From positions 26,246,723 to 26,310,722 of the forward strand of contig CM039119.1 of the NCBI GenBank assembly GCA_022036555.1: DNA of 64,000 nt, in the 5' to 3' direction. This document shows positions 21,366-33,900 of the stretch, one piece after another. The DNA comes from Microstegium vimineum. Lineage: Eukaryota > Streptophyta > Magnoliopsida > Poales > Poaceae. The translations under genes and the position numbers were made by a program. Positions within the stretch are counted from its first letter, which is position 1, and the number at the start of each line of letters is the position of its first letter. The notes under the pieces were generated by a model. That model did no database searches and was not told the origin of the DNA. It saw only the letters and a list, made by a program, of their open reading frames with translations.

Positions 21366-23489
21366 TTATGCAATGGTTACAAAAGACCACCAGGAATTAC
21401 GGAACGGACGCCAAAGTAAAGCAATTAGTCAGAGTACATCGTTCACAAAGTAAACAGACAGCCCGCGAAATAAAGAACTCGGATATCAACATACAAAAGT
21501 GCAAAGAACTCGGAAGAATAATACAACAGCTGATGGATCATCCTTTCTTTTTCATACAAAGTGTGGTTACAACAGAAATATGGAGCAACAGCCCACATAC
21601 AAAAGGAAACTTTTACATAATGACTTCAAGAACCCAGTTGAATTCGAGGTTAGGCTAACCCGGACCAAGATTCAATATTATCAGATAGAGCCAAACAATT
21701 CATATGTGTGCGATACCCAACGGAGCAATGCACACCCAAGCCGCCAAAGGTAGTAGAAGCAGAACCCGAAAGCCATTCCAGATTGGCAGCGAGAGACGCA
21801 GCAAAACAGTAATGACCAAGTTCAAAATAGGCGGATCAGCATCAGCACATACCAAAATAACATGGCATAGGGCTGACCAAGGAACGCTCCTTCAACCAAG
21901 ACCGCAAGATCAGTCAGAGGCATGGAACTAGGATGCTAGAAGATGAGGCAGCACATCATGCGACAGCCTCATCACAAGACCTACACCATTTGCCTCAAAA
22001 CCGCCCACAACTTGATACTACCTTGAAACTAGCTGTCTGCTAGTTTCTATCACAAGAACTACACCATTCACCATATTACAACCTAGAAAAGGAAAAAAGA
22101 AGCCCGGGGGCTCGTCAAGCTCACCAACTACAATATCCATAATACAACAAGGACCTTTACAAGGGAAAGAAGAAGGTATGTGACAAGGGAACCATGCTAC
22201 AACTATTCATAGAAGAATAATGGGCGCACATACACCAGGTCTAGGAAGAAAAAGGAGGACAACAATAATAGCACGTAAAAGAAGGCAGTAAAGACAAAAG
22301 ATTCTACAAGGACTGCATTGAAGAGATGCAAACAACTACAATAAAGGCAGTACACCAGAATACTATACAGAATATCCGGAAGAATATTCAAAGGACAATC
22401 ATACAACCAGTAACACTCAATGGATGCCGAAAATAACTCGGTCAGTAATTTTACAAATACAACAACTAGGAGCTACCAATACAAGGCCAATATAAGCCTC
22501 GTCTACAAGAAAAGACCACAAGTGACAAAATAGAAAGGACGAAGCCAAGAACAGATCAGGTCTACCACCAAAGAAGACCCAGCACTTGGTGAAAACCTTG
22601 TAGAGTAAAACAACCCAGAACTCCCGCATATCATGAGGAAAGTCCTGATTGATAGACAGAAAACCACTCCCAACAAATGAGATTAGATAGCTCCAACTCT
22701 AGCCTTTCCAGTAGGAGTTCGGTGAAAGCATGCACGGCCAGGAAGATGGAGCGTACAGATTCAATCAACTTAGGAGCGGCAACGGTTATAGCCCGGAGTT
22801 CGGCAGACAGATAGAGAAGGCATGGAAGCCACATCACAAGACTTCTTCTACATGTTACACCAAACTTCCCAGGAAAATCTAACCAAGGAGTTAGTCTACC
22901 TCCAACTCCTTTCACAAGAATTCTTCTAACCACTCAAATACTAGAAGGCGGACATAAGCCCGGGGGCTGCTCAGTTTCACTCAGCAGCATGATTATCAAA
23001 AAGAAAGAAAAGAACTCTAAAGATCAAACTACCAGTGCAAGCACAAAAGAACATATAGCAAGGAAGGATCACCAAAAGCCAAAAGTCACGAGAAAGAATA
23101 GCAAGAAAACAACAAAAGCTGACCAAAGAAAACAGTGGAAGCAAGATTCCACACATCCGTGAAAGCACAGTACCCACCCGTGAACAAGATCAGACAGAAG
23201 CAAAGTATTTCAGACCCTTCTACCAAGCTATTTTCGCTAAAAAGAACTCGGAGAAGGCTCCGGGGCTGGAAATACATACCACACAAAGTTTCTTCTCGGA
23301 TCCTCCAAATACTTGTACCATGTAATCAGAGGCTCGGGGCTACACTCAATGAGTGAACCTTTTGTCCAAAAACAAAAAGTGCGGGAAGACCACAAGACGA
23401 AGACACAGAAGATCATCCCAGGATTTTGCTTAAAAAAGAACTTGGCTTACTTTCAAAAACAACCCGACACTTTGAAGAAAAACCATGAG
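21366..23489 (+). other. spacer of the second Tat-like copy with PPT-like repeats
   Basis: No convincing gene. Purine-rich motifs of the form gcccgggggct recur at 22102, 22956, 23256 and 23331, before the true PPT at 23491. The two copies at 22956 and 23331 are followed by short inverted repeats (gctcag.../...cagcagc and cactcaatgagtg). The opposite-strand hydrophobic ORFs in this interval look like translated non-coding DNA. Confidence 0.6.
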
Positions 23490-23490
23490 A

Positions 23491-23502
23491 TGCTCGGGGG
23501 CT
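23491..23502 (+). other. polypurine tract of the second Tat-like copy
   Basis: tgctcgggggct directly precedes the LTR start tgttgatggg. Confidence 0.75.
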
Positions 23503-23974
23503 TGTTGATGGGATAACCTATAGAGTACCCATAGGCCGGCTTGCCAGAGCTTTGGGCCTCTATCACTCGGCCCACGGAGGGAGGCAAGCAAACAAAACCG
23601 AATTCTACTCGGTAACGACGACAAGACTGAAGCGTAGCTTAGGACTCTGAGTTTGTAATCGAGTAGGACTAGAGCAACCCTCAGCCAGATCCTAGACTAT
23701 AAAGGGCTGGTGAGGGTACCACCCAAAAAACATCTGAACATACTACGCAACACCCGATACATAGAGTGATACACAACACCTTGTATTACGAGATCAGAGC
23801 AATAACAAGCGACCTAACTGGACGTAGGGTTATTACTCGACTGTGTCGAGGGCCTGAACCAGTATAAACCATGTGTTCCTATGTGTCCAACCACCAAGGT
23901 TTCACTATTCACTGAGGCACAAACAACTGTCTCGGGTTACCCCGTGGCAGGCTATCAGTGGTAAAACATCGACA
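23503..23974 (+). repeat. 472-bp 3' LTR of the second Tat-like copy
   Basis: Begins tgttgatggg and ends aacatcgaca. It has a TATA-like actataaagg near 23696 and is preceded by a PPT. The 5' partner LTR is not in the window. Confidence 0.85.
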
Positions 23975-24933
23975 AGTACCTCTCCATACGACTCCCCTAA
24001 AGCGGCCACCCAGGAAGGCCGTGCTACCCCGAGTGTTGTATGACTTTGACTTTAACTAATTAGTTAGTATGTCTCTAGCTTGTTAGTGGTTACCATTTAT
24101 TGGCGCAAGAGGTGGGGTGCCGAGGGATGTATGGTGCTTTTCCTATCTCGGAGGCATGCATAATGCTGCGACCACATTAGCCACAAGAAGGAGAATACCC
24201 ATGCATACTTGCCATCGAAACCTCGCGGCCACTAACTTGTTAGGGTATACTAGAGAAAGGTTATGTAGTGAAACCCTGCCATGACTCCTAGGTAGAGGCA
24301 GTGTTGACTTTATAAACCCCAGCAAATGGGAATCACGGCTCGGGGGTAAAGATGTACAACCTCTGCAGAGTGTAAACCTATCATGATAGCCGTGCTCACG
24401 GATACGAGCGGCCTAGATCCTTCTTGATAGCTGTTACTTGGGTTACATGGACGGTTTGGAATGATTCTAATATTGCTTAATATCTTAACCACTTGGGATG
24501 GGTTTCCTCACTAAAGTAGTATACTTGTTTAATTACTTGTTTAATTAAACTTGACCAACTAAAATTGCTAACCGCAGTCAAACAAAGTCAAGCCTTTTGA
24601 GCCATTAGAACCCTGGTTATACTTGCTAAGTTGTGGTATGCTTACACTTGTTTTATACAATGAAAATCTCAGATGGGTACCGATGGTGGCTATGAGGACT
24701 TTCCGGAGGATATCCAGGACTTTTAGATGATGTCTCCCAGTCAATGTCCTTGTGGCTAGTTTTATTTATGTTTATGTTGAACTCTATGATATTGATGTAA
24801 TAATGTGTTGAATATCGATGTAATAAAGTATTTTACTTTGGTATTCTTCAATTTTTGAGTATATGTGTGTTTGGACATCCTGGGCACACATGTATGATGT
24901 ACTTAGTTTCTCTATGCAAAACTGGGTGCTACA
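23975..24933 (+). repeat. 3' part of a Del/Tekay-like LTR
   Basis: Non-coding sequence with the features of the end of long gypsy chromovirus LTRs: a late part rich in taatgtgttg-like AT stretches and a terminus aaaactgggtgctaca at 24918-24933. Immediately after it the gag of an inverted Athila-like element resumes, so the LTR inserted in that gag. Its left part is replaced by the Tat-like copy at 23974. No coding region. Confidence 0.65.
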
Positions 24934-25227
24934 GGCATCCTCATGGGGCCTCCTGCAAAATGGGTTGGCCTGCACCATGTGGATTAAGGCGGACTTCAGC
25001 TCGAAGTTGACTTTAGGGCCCTGAGCTACGTGGGTAGAGGACAGAGCGGAGAAGTCAGAGATTGCCTTCTGGGCCATAGTTTCCTTGAGTGGTGGTGCGG
25101 AGCCTCCTTCCTCGAATGGATTCAGGGTCGAGATGATCCTCTAAGGGGGGACTTGACGACGTCTAGTCCTCCACAACAACTGCTCGGGATCTTCTAGATA
25201 CTTTTCCGGCAGATGGAAACTTCTCAT
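24934..25227 (-). pseudogene. N-terminal gag of the minus-strand Athila-like element
   Basis: Starts at the ATG at 25227, by comparison with 11591 in element A. It reads through a stop near 25140 into MAQKAISDFSALSSTHVAQG and HMVQANPFCRRPHEDA, matching the gag core of element A. It ends where the Tekay-like LTR begins; the rest of the gene is not in the window. Confidence 0.82.
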
Positions 25228-25335
25228 ACACTGTCTTGCTTCACAACAAAGGAAGACACAGATAGGGGTAAGCCCCTATGACTAATTGATAACTAAGTTA
25301 ACGAGAATCTCAAGATTCAATCTAATTAAAATGCT
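25228..25335 (-). other. leader of the minus-strand Athila-like element, primer site deleted
   Basis: Aligned with element A, the leader is conserved (the ggggcttacccct block near 25270), but the primer-site segment is missing: after the LTR end and agcatttt the sequence jumps to the part corresponding to about 11490. The deletion ends share a short t-rich match. Confidence 0.65.
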
Positions 25336-26108
25336 TGTAGGTATTTCTTATGACTATTGAATAAATCCGCAAGCGCACAGATTATACCATTGTAGCACTT
25401 CACCTATGAGTATTCCAAGGTATCGTAATTTATATTTTCCCAAGGGAAAGCAGAGCTAGAAATGATAATTAGAGAGAGATCCTAGAGAGCACCCCAACTT
25501 AGTACCAACTACTATAGGGGGGTAAATGATATATGATGAATGAACAAGCCAAGGTAAATGATAACTTAGAATAACTAGTAAGTATAGCTAGGTGGGAGGA
25601 CAACGAGAGAGATCGGGACTCCTATGTAATTAACTTATACTTTAGTGTACTTAGCAAATTAATTAGTCTAAACACAATAGTTTGCCTGCTCAATACAAGT
25701 ATGCTAGGCGAGAGGATAGATCAGTAGGAGGGCAAAACTCCTACCGGACTGCGCTCCTCTTTTTATGGGGGTCTTACCTTTTAAGAACTTGCCTAAGAAC
25801 GCATGGTGGAATACAAAGACTAGACAAGGTTGTCACTCTCTTGCTAGCTACCACAAACAATTCGTGCAGCAAGCGGTAACCAAGGGTAAGATGATATATA
25901 AACACCACACTTACACACAACTTACTACTTTAATTATGATCTATAACCAAAGCACCCTATGACAGGAAATCGCATACGGGAATGGCCACAAGGATCACAG
26001 ACTATTAATGTAAAGGCTAGTAATAAGCAAAAGCACACAACACTACTATAACAAGTATAGTAATGCTCAAAGTAAATACTAAGTAAAGTAGAGGAAAAGT
26101 AATATATT
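25336..26108 (-). repeat. LTR of the minus-strand Athila-like element, downstream part
   Basis: Reverse complement of about 10580-11369 of element A. It is interrupted by element II at 26109 (TSD atatt). Confidence 0.83.
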
Positions 26109-27174
26109 TGTTGACACAAAAAGCGTCAGGATCTGCGAACACCTCGGGCTTATACCCGAAATTCGATATCCGAGGGTGTGCCAGTCGATTTGACCAGTTA
26201 ATCGACAAGGACGATAACTAGAACAAAATCTGAATAGGGCAACGGCGATACGCCCGGATGCCAAGACTCAGACTTGATCAGGATAACTAGAGCAGAGCTA
26301 AATGAGACAACAGCGATGCGCCCGGATGTCAAAGCTCAGAGGTACTCCCACGCGAAACTTACAAGGGTTTGACGGAGATCAAGATGATGCAGCCCGTCGA
26401 AGCTTGAAGAACTCGTAGATAAACTAAGACTAATGCAAAAAAGATAAATTGCAGTAAAAGTAGAATAAGAGTAAATTGATTTGATTTGATATGATTGATT
26501 ATTTTACACGCAGCCCTTGGGCACATATTTATACCCCCGCATGGAGAGTTGTACAGAGACACGACTCGTACCTTTCCTAAACAAAACTCCTACTTTAAAG
26601 GAAATAACTGACTCGCGTAGGAGTCGAATCCAAATAACAATATTATTTTCCTAAACAGACACCCCTATTTTAAAGGAAACAAACGACTCATGCAAGAGTC
26701 GGACTCAAACTACTATATTAATACTAGTAATAAAATCACCAGTTTCCTTATGTCCTTCTTTCGATGAAAACTTTCCATCGGCAGACTCCCTCAATCCACG
26801 ACTTCCTTTTTTCACCATCAGCTATCCCTTGCTGACGTCAAACGCTAAGTCACCCTGTGCCCATCGGCACTCCATGCCCATTGGCATCGGCAATGCTTTC
26901 CGATCGGCAACCTTGTACTAGTAACTTGTCTTCACCAATCAATCTTTATCGGCAATCGGCATCAGCAACTTTGTAGCTCGGGCGACTCGCCTTCACCGAT
27001 TAACCCTTATCGGCAAGAATCATCCAGCCTCCATCAGCAACAAACTTATCTTTCGTGCAACATTCTTTCTCATCGGCAAATTCGACTGATAACTTTCCGA
27101 TGCCGATAGAAAACAGCCACCGATCAATCATAAACCTTAGTTCATTTGACATGTGCCGAAAAACGGTGTCAACA
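26109..27174 (-). repeat. 3' LTR of element II
   Basis: 1066 bp. Plus-strand ends are tgttgacaca and cggtgtcaaca. It is highly similar to 37962-39008. The part near its PPT end is crowded with tcggca motifs. Confidence 0.92.
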
Positions 27175-27190
27175 CATGCCCCCAATTTCG
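27175..27190 (-). other. polypurine tract of element II
   Basis: The minus strand reads cgaaattgggggcatg directly before the LTR start tgttgacacc. Element III has the same tract (actggggggcatg at 59783-59795). Confidence 0.75.
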
Positions 27191-27429
27191 GAGTGTCTAA
27201 TATTTTACGCGCCGAAATTCTCTCTACTGTAGCCGTTCCTTCCGAGATAACCGCACAACTTCCTTGATCTCCGTGCACAGAACTGCAATTTATTAATAAA
27301 ATTCCTTGACTATAGCACAAACAGTTGCAAATTCAATCATATCTCCTTGATTATTGCGCACATCCATCGCAGGCCTCTCCACATTCCTGTACAATACGAG
27401 CAGAAACTCCAAAATACCCCTAACCTAGG

Positions 27430-27439
27430 TTTATAAAAG
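27430..27439 (+). promoter_or_regulatory. TATA box of the antisense PMD gene in element II
   Basis: tttataaaag followed by ttacc, 170 bp before the ATG at 27600. In element III the same string lies 169 bp before the matching ATG, so box and spacing are conserved although the two copies have diverged. Confidence 0.65.
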
Positions 27440-27599
27440 TTACCACGATCCAACATACTTTTTACCCTAGGCCTACTTTCACTTTTCACCTGCCTTCGTC
27501 TTCAACCTCCGGCGGCGTCTCTGAAGAACAGCTTTTCGAGCTCAAGCAACAGTACTCTCCCCAAGCCAAGTACGAACTGCAAGAACTCCTCCATCTCCA

Positions 27600-30500
27600 A
27601 TGGCGATCCACGTCGATGTCCCCAAAGTAAATCGATCTCTCCCTTACTCTGTCTTCTGCAAGTTCCTTTTCCGTATGAATTTTTGCAGCCTTTTCCCCTT
27701 TTCTTTCTTTGATCCTTCTTTCCTCTTTCAAAACCTAGGAACTGTACAATAGAATAGTAATCCCTATCGAGCAATCCAATTTCAACTGCTTAGGCCCAAT
27801 GGGAAACCCAGATCCTATCAATTTGATCAACGCAGAAGCCAACCGCATCCCCTTCAAATCTGAGTGCTTCAACTTAGGGTTCATGGCCCAAACCAACCAA
27901 GGGGTGAAAGAACTGGTACCTTAGGCTAATCAGAACACAGCAGGTTTATTGGGGAGAGCGCAATCTAGACCAATGTATCAGACTTTCCATTGCCGATATG
28001 GACAAAAATGAGAACATGATGATAGCGGCCTCCTATTTTTGGTCCGACACAATGAATGCCTTTTTATTCAGACATGGACCAGCCACTCCTACCCTTGCCG
28101 ATGTCCATATGCTGACTGGCCTTGATGTCTCTTCTGCCGATGTCCTAGCCCTGTTCCATAGGAAGACCGAGTATAAGGTGAACACACGGAACATCGGCGG
28201 CTGGACCGGTTACATCCAGGAGTACCAAAAGACCAGATCGGTAGGCCAAAGAGAGCACGTCATCTTTCTGAATATGTGGCTAGAAAAATTCATCTTCTGT
28301 GGCAGAGCAGTCGGACCTACCACCATGCATCTTCCAGCAGCAGAACTCCTTGCCGATGGAACAAGACTCCCTCTCGGCCGATATCTTCTCGGATCGGTAA
28401 ACCACCTCCTGCACCAAGTATCCAAGAAACTATTGCTAGGTGAGCCCATCGGCAACCTTGGAGGTCCCTGGTGGTTCATAAACATGTGGTTGAATGCACA
28501 CATGTACAAGGTTCTTCAATTTGACCTATTCAACCAACAATTCCCAAGAGACATATCAGAAGATTACGAATATGGGGATGATGAATCGGCAACTCGTCCG
28601 CCACTCAATTTCGGCGAGGCCACCATAGTACTGCTAGGAACCGATGCAGATGCAAACTAGTTTGGCAGATTCTTCCAAAAGTTCTACAACGGAATCCCTA
28701 CTGCAGAACGGCTTTGGTGGCCTTACATCGACAAGGACAACCGATTCCCCTTGCTATTCAACCTTACCGATGGGAATGTGCCTCACAACGAAGTGATCAT
28801 GAAGGCCAGCATTGTTCCCCAAGCCATTCCAGTTAATATTTTCGGAATTGGGAAGAATGCTCCTCCATCCTTTGAATTCTATTACCCATCGGTAGCGGCA
28901 AGACAACTGGCATTTGGCCAACTACCAATCAAGCTCTGCTATGCCAAGGTTGTAAAACCAAGACAAGTCATCTCCAGCGCCATGGACTGGAACAAAGTCG
29001 TCAATCTACCTCCCGATGCCGACATATCAGACATTGATCTATCCTCTTGGGCACCGACTTCTTTCATCACAGAAGAATACAAGTTTTGGTGGCAAGAATG
29101 GAGACATCAACTGTTTGCCAAGACATCACACCATTATCGGCATTTAATTGATGCCGACTACGCCATTCCCGATGATGCGGTAAGCTTTAGTCCAATGCAT
29201 TCCTTATTATTTACCTCTATCATCGGTATCTAACCTTCTTGTTTAACAGGCTGACGATCCGATCCCCAAAATAAGCAGGAGTGGCAAGCCTTTCCGTGTC
29301 TGAGTGATGAGCCCAATATCAATCATCGGCCACAATGCTCCCACACTGGCTGCCTTCACCCCTCAGAAGGTACCTAAGGTTACTCTCAAGCCCAAGTCGA
29401 TGCCTGCAAAAACCACGGCTACATCGGCTGCTGCTGCTGCTTTGACACGGGCTTTTGGAGTAAATCTTATCTTTACTTATACTGATCACATACTGCTCAT
29501 CGGCAACATTTACTTTATGTAACTTGCACTAAATATTTTCAGGCAATGAGACCATCGGCAGCTGCTCCAAATGTACGAACTTCCCCAACTCCTGCTGCCG
29601 ATGCCCCCCAGGCTTCGCAACAAAAGCGGGCTGGTTCGCCTACTGCTGCGCCAAAATGGAAACGCTTGAGGCGAGCTATCCCAGCTGCATCACCAACTCT
29701 TGCCGATGTCCCAATAGTAGAACAACCATCGACATCTGCTCCTGAATAGCCAATGGAAGAAACCCCGATCCAGGAAGCAACGCCACCACTACAGGAACCA
29801 GCTGCAACAACATCAGCATCGGCACCAGTGCCTACACCAAATGAGAACCCTGACCAGAGGATGGCACCACCGCCACAGGAACCGATCACAACAGCAGAGA
29901 CAGTGCTAGCAACAGCACCAATAGCGCCAACTGCTTCCCCAACAGAAGCATGCTCATCGGCAACTGCTGCCGATCTCCAGGATGAGGCTGTACCAGCCGA
30001 CATGCCAAGTCCCGTGCAAGAAATTCGCTTTAATATGGTAAGTTGGCTACTTAAAAATTTGCAGTATAACCTTACGATCGGCACATCTTAACTTCTTCTT
30101 TCTCAGGCCCAAGACTCCCCAGACAGCTTGTTTTCTTTCGGCGTCAACCTCCAGGACGAGGATGAGAACCAAGAAGCCTCCGCTCCAGCAGATAGCCTAT
30201 TCTCCTTCGCCATCAATCCTCCCGATGAAGACGAAGATGAAGAAAGCTCTGCTCCAACTTTATCGGCAGAGGTCAAACTCAAGCTTGAAGCACTGCTTTC
30301 TCTGGTTTAACAAGACACATCCCAGCTTGTCCAAGACTCTACTGCAGCAACGATAGCTTTCAAGAACATCCAAGGCCACCTCCCTACCGATACAGAAGAG
30401 ATCCTCTTCCAGGCAGCATTCCTCGAGAGCCGCCAACTCCAATACCAACGGATCTCACGCCGCCTTGCCGATAGGAATGCCCAGTCCAAGCTTACAGAGG

Positions 30501-30856
30501 AGATGCTCAAGTTCAAGCAAATTGCCGATGAGAAGCATAAGAGCATCGGCCAAGTAGAAGCCTCTGGCACTAACCTTGAGCAAGAAATAGTTCACCTATC
30601 GGCAAGGAAGGAAGAGCTGCAGGCCGAATTAAGAAAGGTTGAAGAAGCTTTGAACATAGCTAACTAGAAGAAAGCTCAGCTGCCCGATACCATCATAGCT
30701 CTTCGACAAGAAAGGGACACAAACGCCCGACAAGCAATCGCGCTAAAGAAGAAGATCAAGTCGATCGAAGGGTCTGCCGACGCCGATGCCAGGGAGATGG
30801 AGGAAATAGAGCAAATTCATCTGCGTGCAATATCAGCCATCCAATCCTTGTTGTAA
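27600..30856 (+). pseudogene. antisense plant-mobile-domain (PMD) gene of element II, five exons
   Basis: Runs opposite to gag-pol. Exon 1 is only 27 nt (MAIHVDVPK, 27600-27626) with a gtaaat donor; exon 2 starts at 27739 (ELYNRIVIP). Exon 2 carries the PMD/aminotransferase-like domain (PF10536 type): SYFWSDTMNAFLF, TPTLADVHMLTGLDV, LEKFIFCGRAVGPT, LGRYLLGSV..LL and GGPWWFINMWLN. It ends at a gtaagc donor near 29179. Exon 3 starts about 29251; exon 4 (29545-30038) is Pro/Ala/Thr-rich with a basic WKRLRR patch; exon 5 (about 30107-30856) has acidic repeats (SLFSFGVNLQDEDE, SLFSFAINPPDEDE) and a long coiled coil. Breaks: frameshift near 27905, TAG at 28658-28660, TGA near 29304, TAG near 29748, TAA near 30308 and TAG near 30667. 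Grass elements and some DNA transposons are known to carry PMD genes; the role is unknown. Confidence 0.85.
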
Positions 30857-30980
30857 TTGATTACCATTTATCGTATCGGCAAATGTAACATTGACACTTG
30901 ATTTTGCTCTGTAATATAATGTCAGTACGTTTTACCGATGTTTTATAACCTTTTCTTTCATCGGCCTTCAAACGAGCACT

Positions 30981-33900
30981 CTATGCGTCTACCCAAATAC
31001 TAGGGTAATATTTCTTTAAGTATTTCCCGTTGATTGCTCTAGAGAATGCAACTCCTTCGAGAGTTTCTAGAATATAAGCATTACCAGGAGCAGACTGTTT
31101 TATCCGATAAGGACCTTCCCAATTAGGAGACCATTTTCCAAACTTAGAACTCTTAGTCCCAATCGGTAAAATCAACTTCCATACCAGATCGCCATCGGCA
31201 AACGTTTTCTCTTTGACCCTTTTGTCATACCATCTAGCAACCCTTTTCTTATTTTCTTCAATACTAATCAAAGCCCTCAACCGATGACTTGCTAAATCTT
31301 CCAACTCATACTTCATAAGAGTATCATAATCATCGGTCGTCAACTGATCTTGAAAATACAATCGCCTGGAACCAGTTTTAATTTCCCAAGGCAGGACAGC
31401 ATCGTGTCCATAGACCAACTGATACAGCGAAACTTTGGTTGCACCATGACAAGTCATCCGATACGACCATAGGGCTTCATTTAACACTATATGCCACCTC
31501 CTAGGGTTTTCTTCAATCTTGCGTTTGATAAGCTTAATAACTCCTTTATTAGTTGCTTCAGCCTGACCGTTAGCTTGAGCATAATAAGGAGAAGAATTCA
31601 ATACCTTGAACCCCATAGTAGTAGCAAATTCATCAAACTCTCCTAATGTGAACATGGTTCCCTGATCGGTAGTAATAGTTTGAGGAATACCGAATCGGTA
31701 AACAATATGTTCTTTTACAAAATCCACCATGTTTGCCGATGTCACCTTCTTCAAAGGAATCGCCTCCACCCACTTCGTGAAGTAATCAGTAGCAACAAGT
31801 ATAAATTTATGCCCCTTGCTTGATGGTGAATAAATTTGGCCGATAAGATCAATAGCCCATCCTCTAAACGGCCAAGGCTTGATTATAGGATTCATTGCCG
31901 ATGCAGGTGCCCTCTGCACATTACCAAACATCTGACAATCCTGGCACCCCTTAAAATAGTTGAAGCAATCTTCAAGAATTGTCGGCCAATAATATCCATT
32001 TTGCCTAATCATCCACTTCATTTTGAATGTCGATTGATGTGCTCCACACACGCCCTCATGGATCTCGCCCATCAATTCTTTTGATTCCTCTTTACTAAGG
32101 CACCTGAGTAAAACTCCATCAATCGTCCGATAATACAATTCATCGTCGAGGAGCACATACTTGGTAGCTTGAAACCTCAGACGCCTTTCAACCTTCTTAG
32201 ATGGATCTCTTAAGTAATCAGCAATTTCTTTCCTCCAATCATCGGCAACCATTACGGATGTCATGACTTCTTGAATCGGCTGATATCCTGAAGCATTCTG
32301 TGCTAACCGATTGGCCTCTTTGTTATGCACCCTAGGAATATGTTCAAGGCGATATTCTTTGAATTTTTCAATAATTGTAAACACCTCACATGGTGCGCAA
32401 TCAACACTTCACTTCTGCATTCATATACTCCAGTCAATTGATTGATCACTAACATAGAGTCGCCAAAGATTTCAACGGCATCGACACGAACTTCCCGGAG
32501 TAACTCCAACCCTTTTATCAAAGCTTGATATTCAGCCTGATTGTTTGTTGATGTAGCAACAATCGGCAATGAAATCACATACTTCCGTCCTCGGGGTGAA
32601 ATTAAGAGAATACCGATACCTGCTCCTTCTTTGCATGTAGATCCATCAAAAAACAAAGTCCAAAGAGCAATCTCCACAGAGCTTACCATATTGCAATGCT
32701 GCGTAACAAAATCGGCCATCACCTGACCTTTAACTGCCTTAGCCGATTCATACCTTAAATAAAATTCTGAAAGTGCCAGAATCCACTTGCCGATTCTTCC
32801 ACTTAATATCGACATCGACAGCATATACTTAACCACATCATATTTGCAGATGACAGTGCATTCAACCGACAATAAATAATGCCTCAATTTTATGCAAGAG
32901 AAATATAAACATAAGCATAATCTCTCTATGGCTGAATATCTGGTTTCAGCATCTACCAATCTTCTGCTCAAATAATATATCACACGTTCTTTCCCTTCAA
33001 ATTCTTGAATCAAGGCCGATCCGATGACACTATCATCGGCAGACAAATATAACCTAAAAGGCTTCCCGTGTTGAGGTGAAACCAATACCGGAGGGTTTAC
33101 CAAATATTTTTTGATCTCCTCCAAGGCTAACTGTTGTTCCTCTTTCCAAATAAACTCTCGATCGGCTTTTAGCTTCAGCAACGGACTAAAACATTTAATC
33201 TTACCAGATAAGTTGGATATAAATCTTCTAATAAAATTAATCTTGCCGATCAAAGATTGCAGCTCAGTCTTGTTTGTAGGAGCAACCACTTTGTTAATCA
33301 CATCAATAGATTTTCTGCCGATCTCAATGCCTCTTTGATGCACCATAAAACCTAGAAATTGACCTGCCGATACACCAAATGCACACTTGTTAGGATTCAT
33401 CTTCAACCCATGCTCCCTTGTGCATTCCAATATTTTTCGCAAATCGGCAAGATGCTTCCCAAAATCTCTGGACTTAACCACTACGTCATCAATATAGATT
33501 TCGACTATCGTGCCGATATACTTATGAAAGATGAAATTCATTGCTCTCTGATAAGTAGAACCGGCATTCTTCAAGCCAAAAGTCATGACAACCCATTCAA
33601 ACAAACCGATATGACCTGGACATCTGAAAGCAGTGTTGGATATGTCTTCTTCAGCCATGAATATTTGATTATATCCAGCATTACCATCCATGAAGCTAAT
33701 GATTTGATGTCCAGCAGTAGCATCAATCAGCAGATCGGCAACGGGCATCGGGTAACCATCCATCGGCGTAGCCTTGTTAAGATTCCTGAAATCAATACAA
33801 ACACGAAGTTTTCCATTTTTCTTATAAACAGGAACCACATTAGAAATCCATGTGGCATATCGGCATTGCCGAATAAATCCAGCTTCAATTAACTTTGTAA

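Larger units (their letters stand above)
20122..23974 (+). mobile_element. second Tat-like copy of the element I family, right part
   Basis: Contains the 5' half of the antisense gene, its promoter, a 2.1-kb spacer, PPT and a complete 3' LTR. Positions 20122-21650 match 8085-9650, so this cannot simply be the continuation of the left part unless a duplication took place. The left border is the insertion point of the minus-strand gypsy LTR. The right end (23974) abuts a Tekay-like LTR, into which this Tat element probably inserted. Confidence 0.85.

Noticed and set aside
32303..32384. Programmed frameshift in pol of element II
   Set aside because: It lies inside the archaeal-type RNase H, not at a gag-pol border, and there is no clear slippery site; a random 1-bp lesion is simpler.
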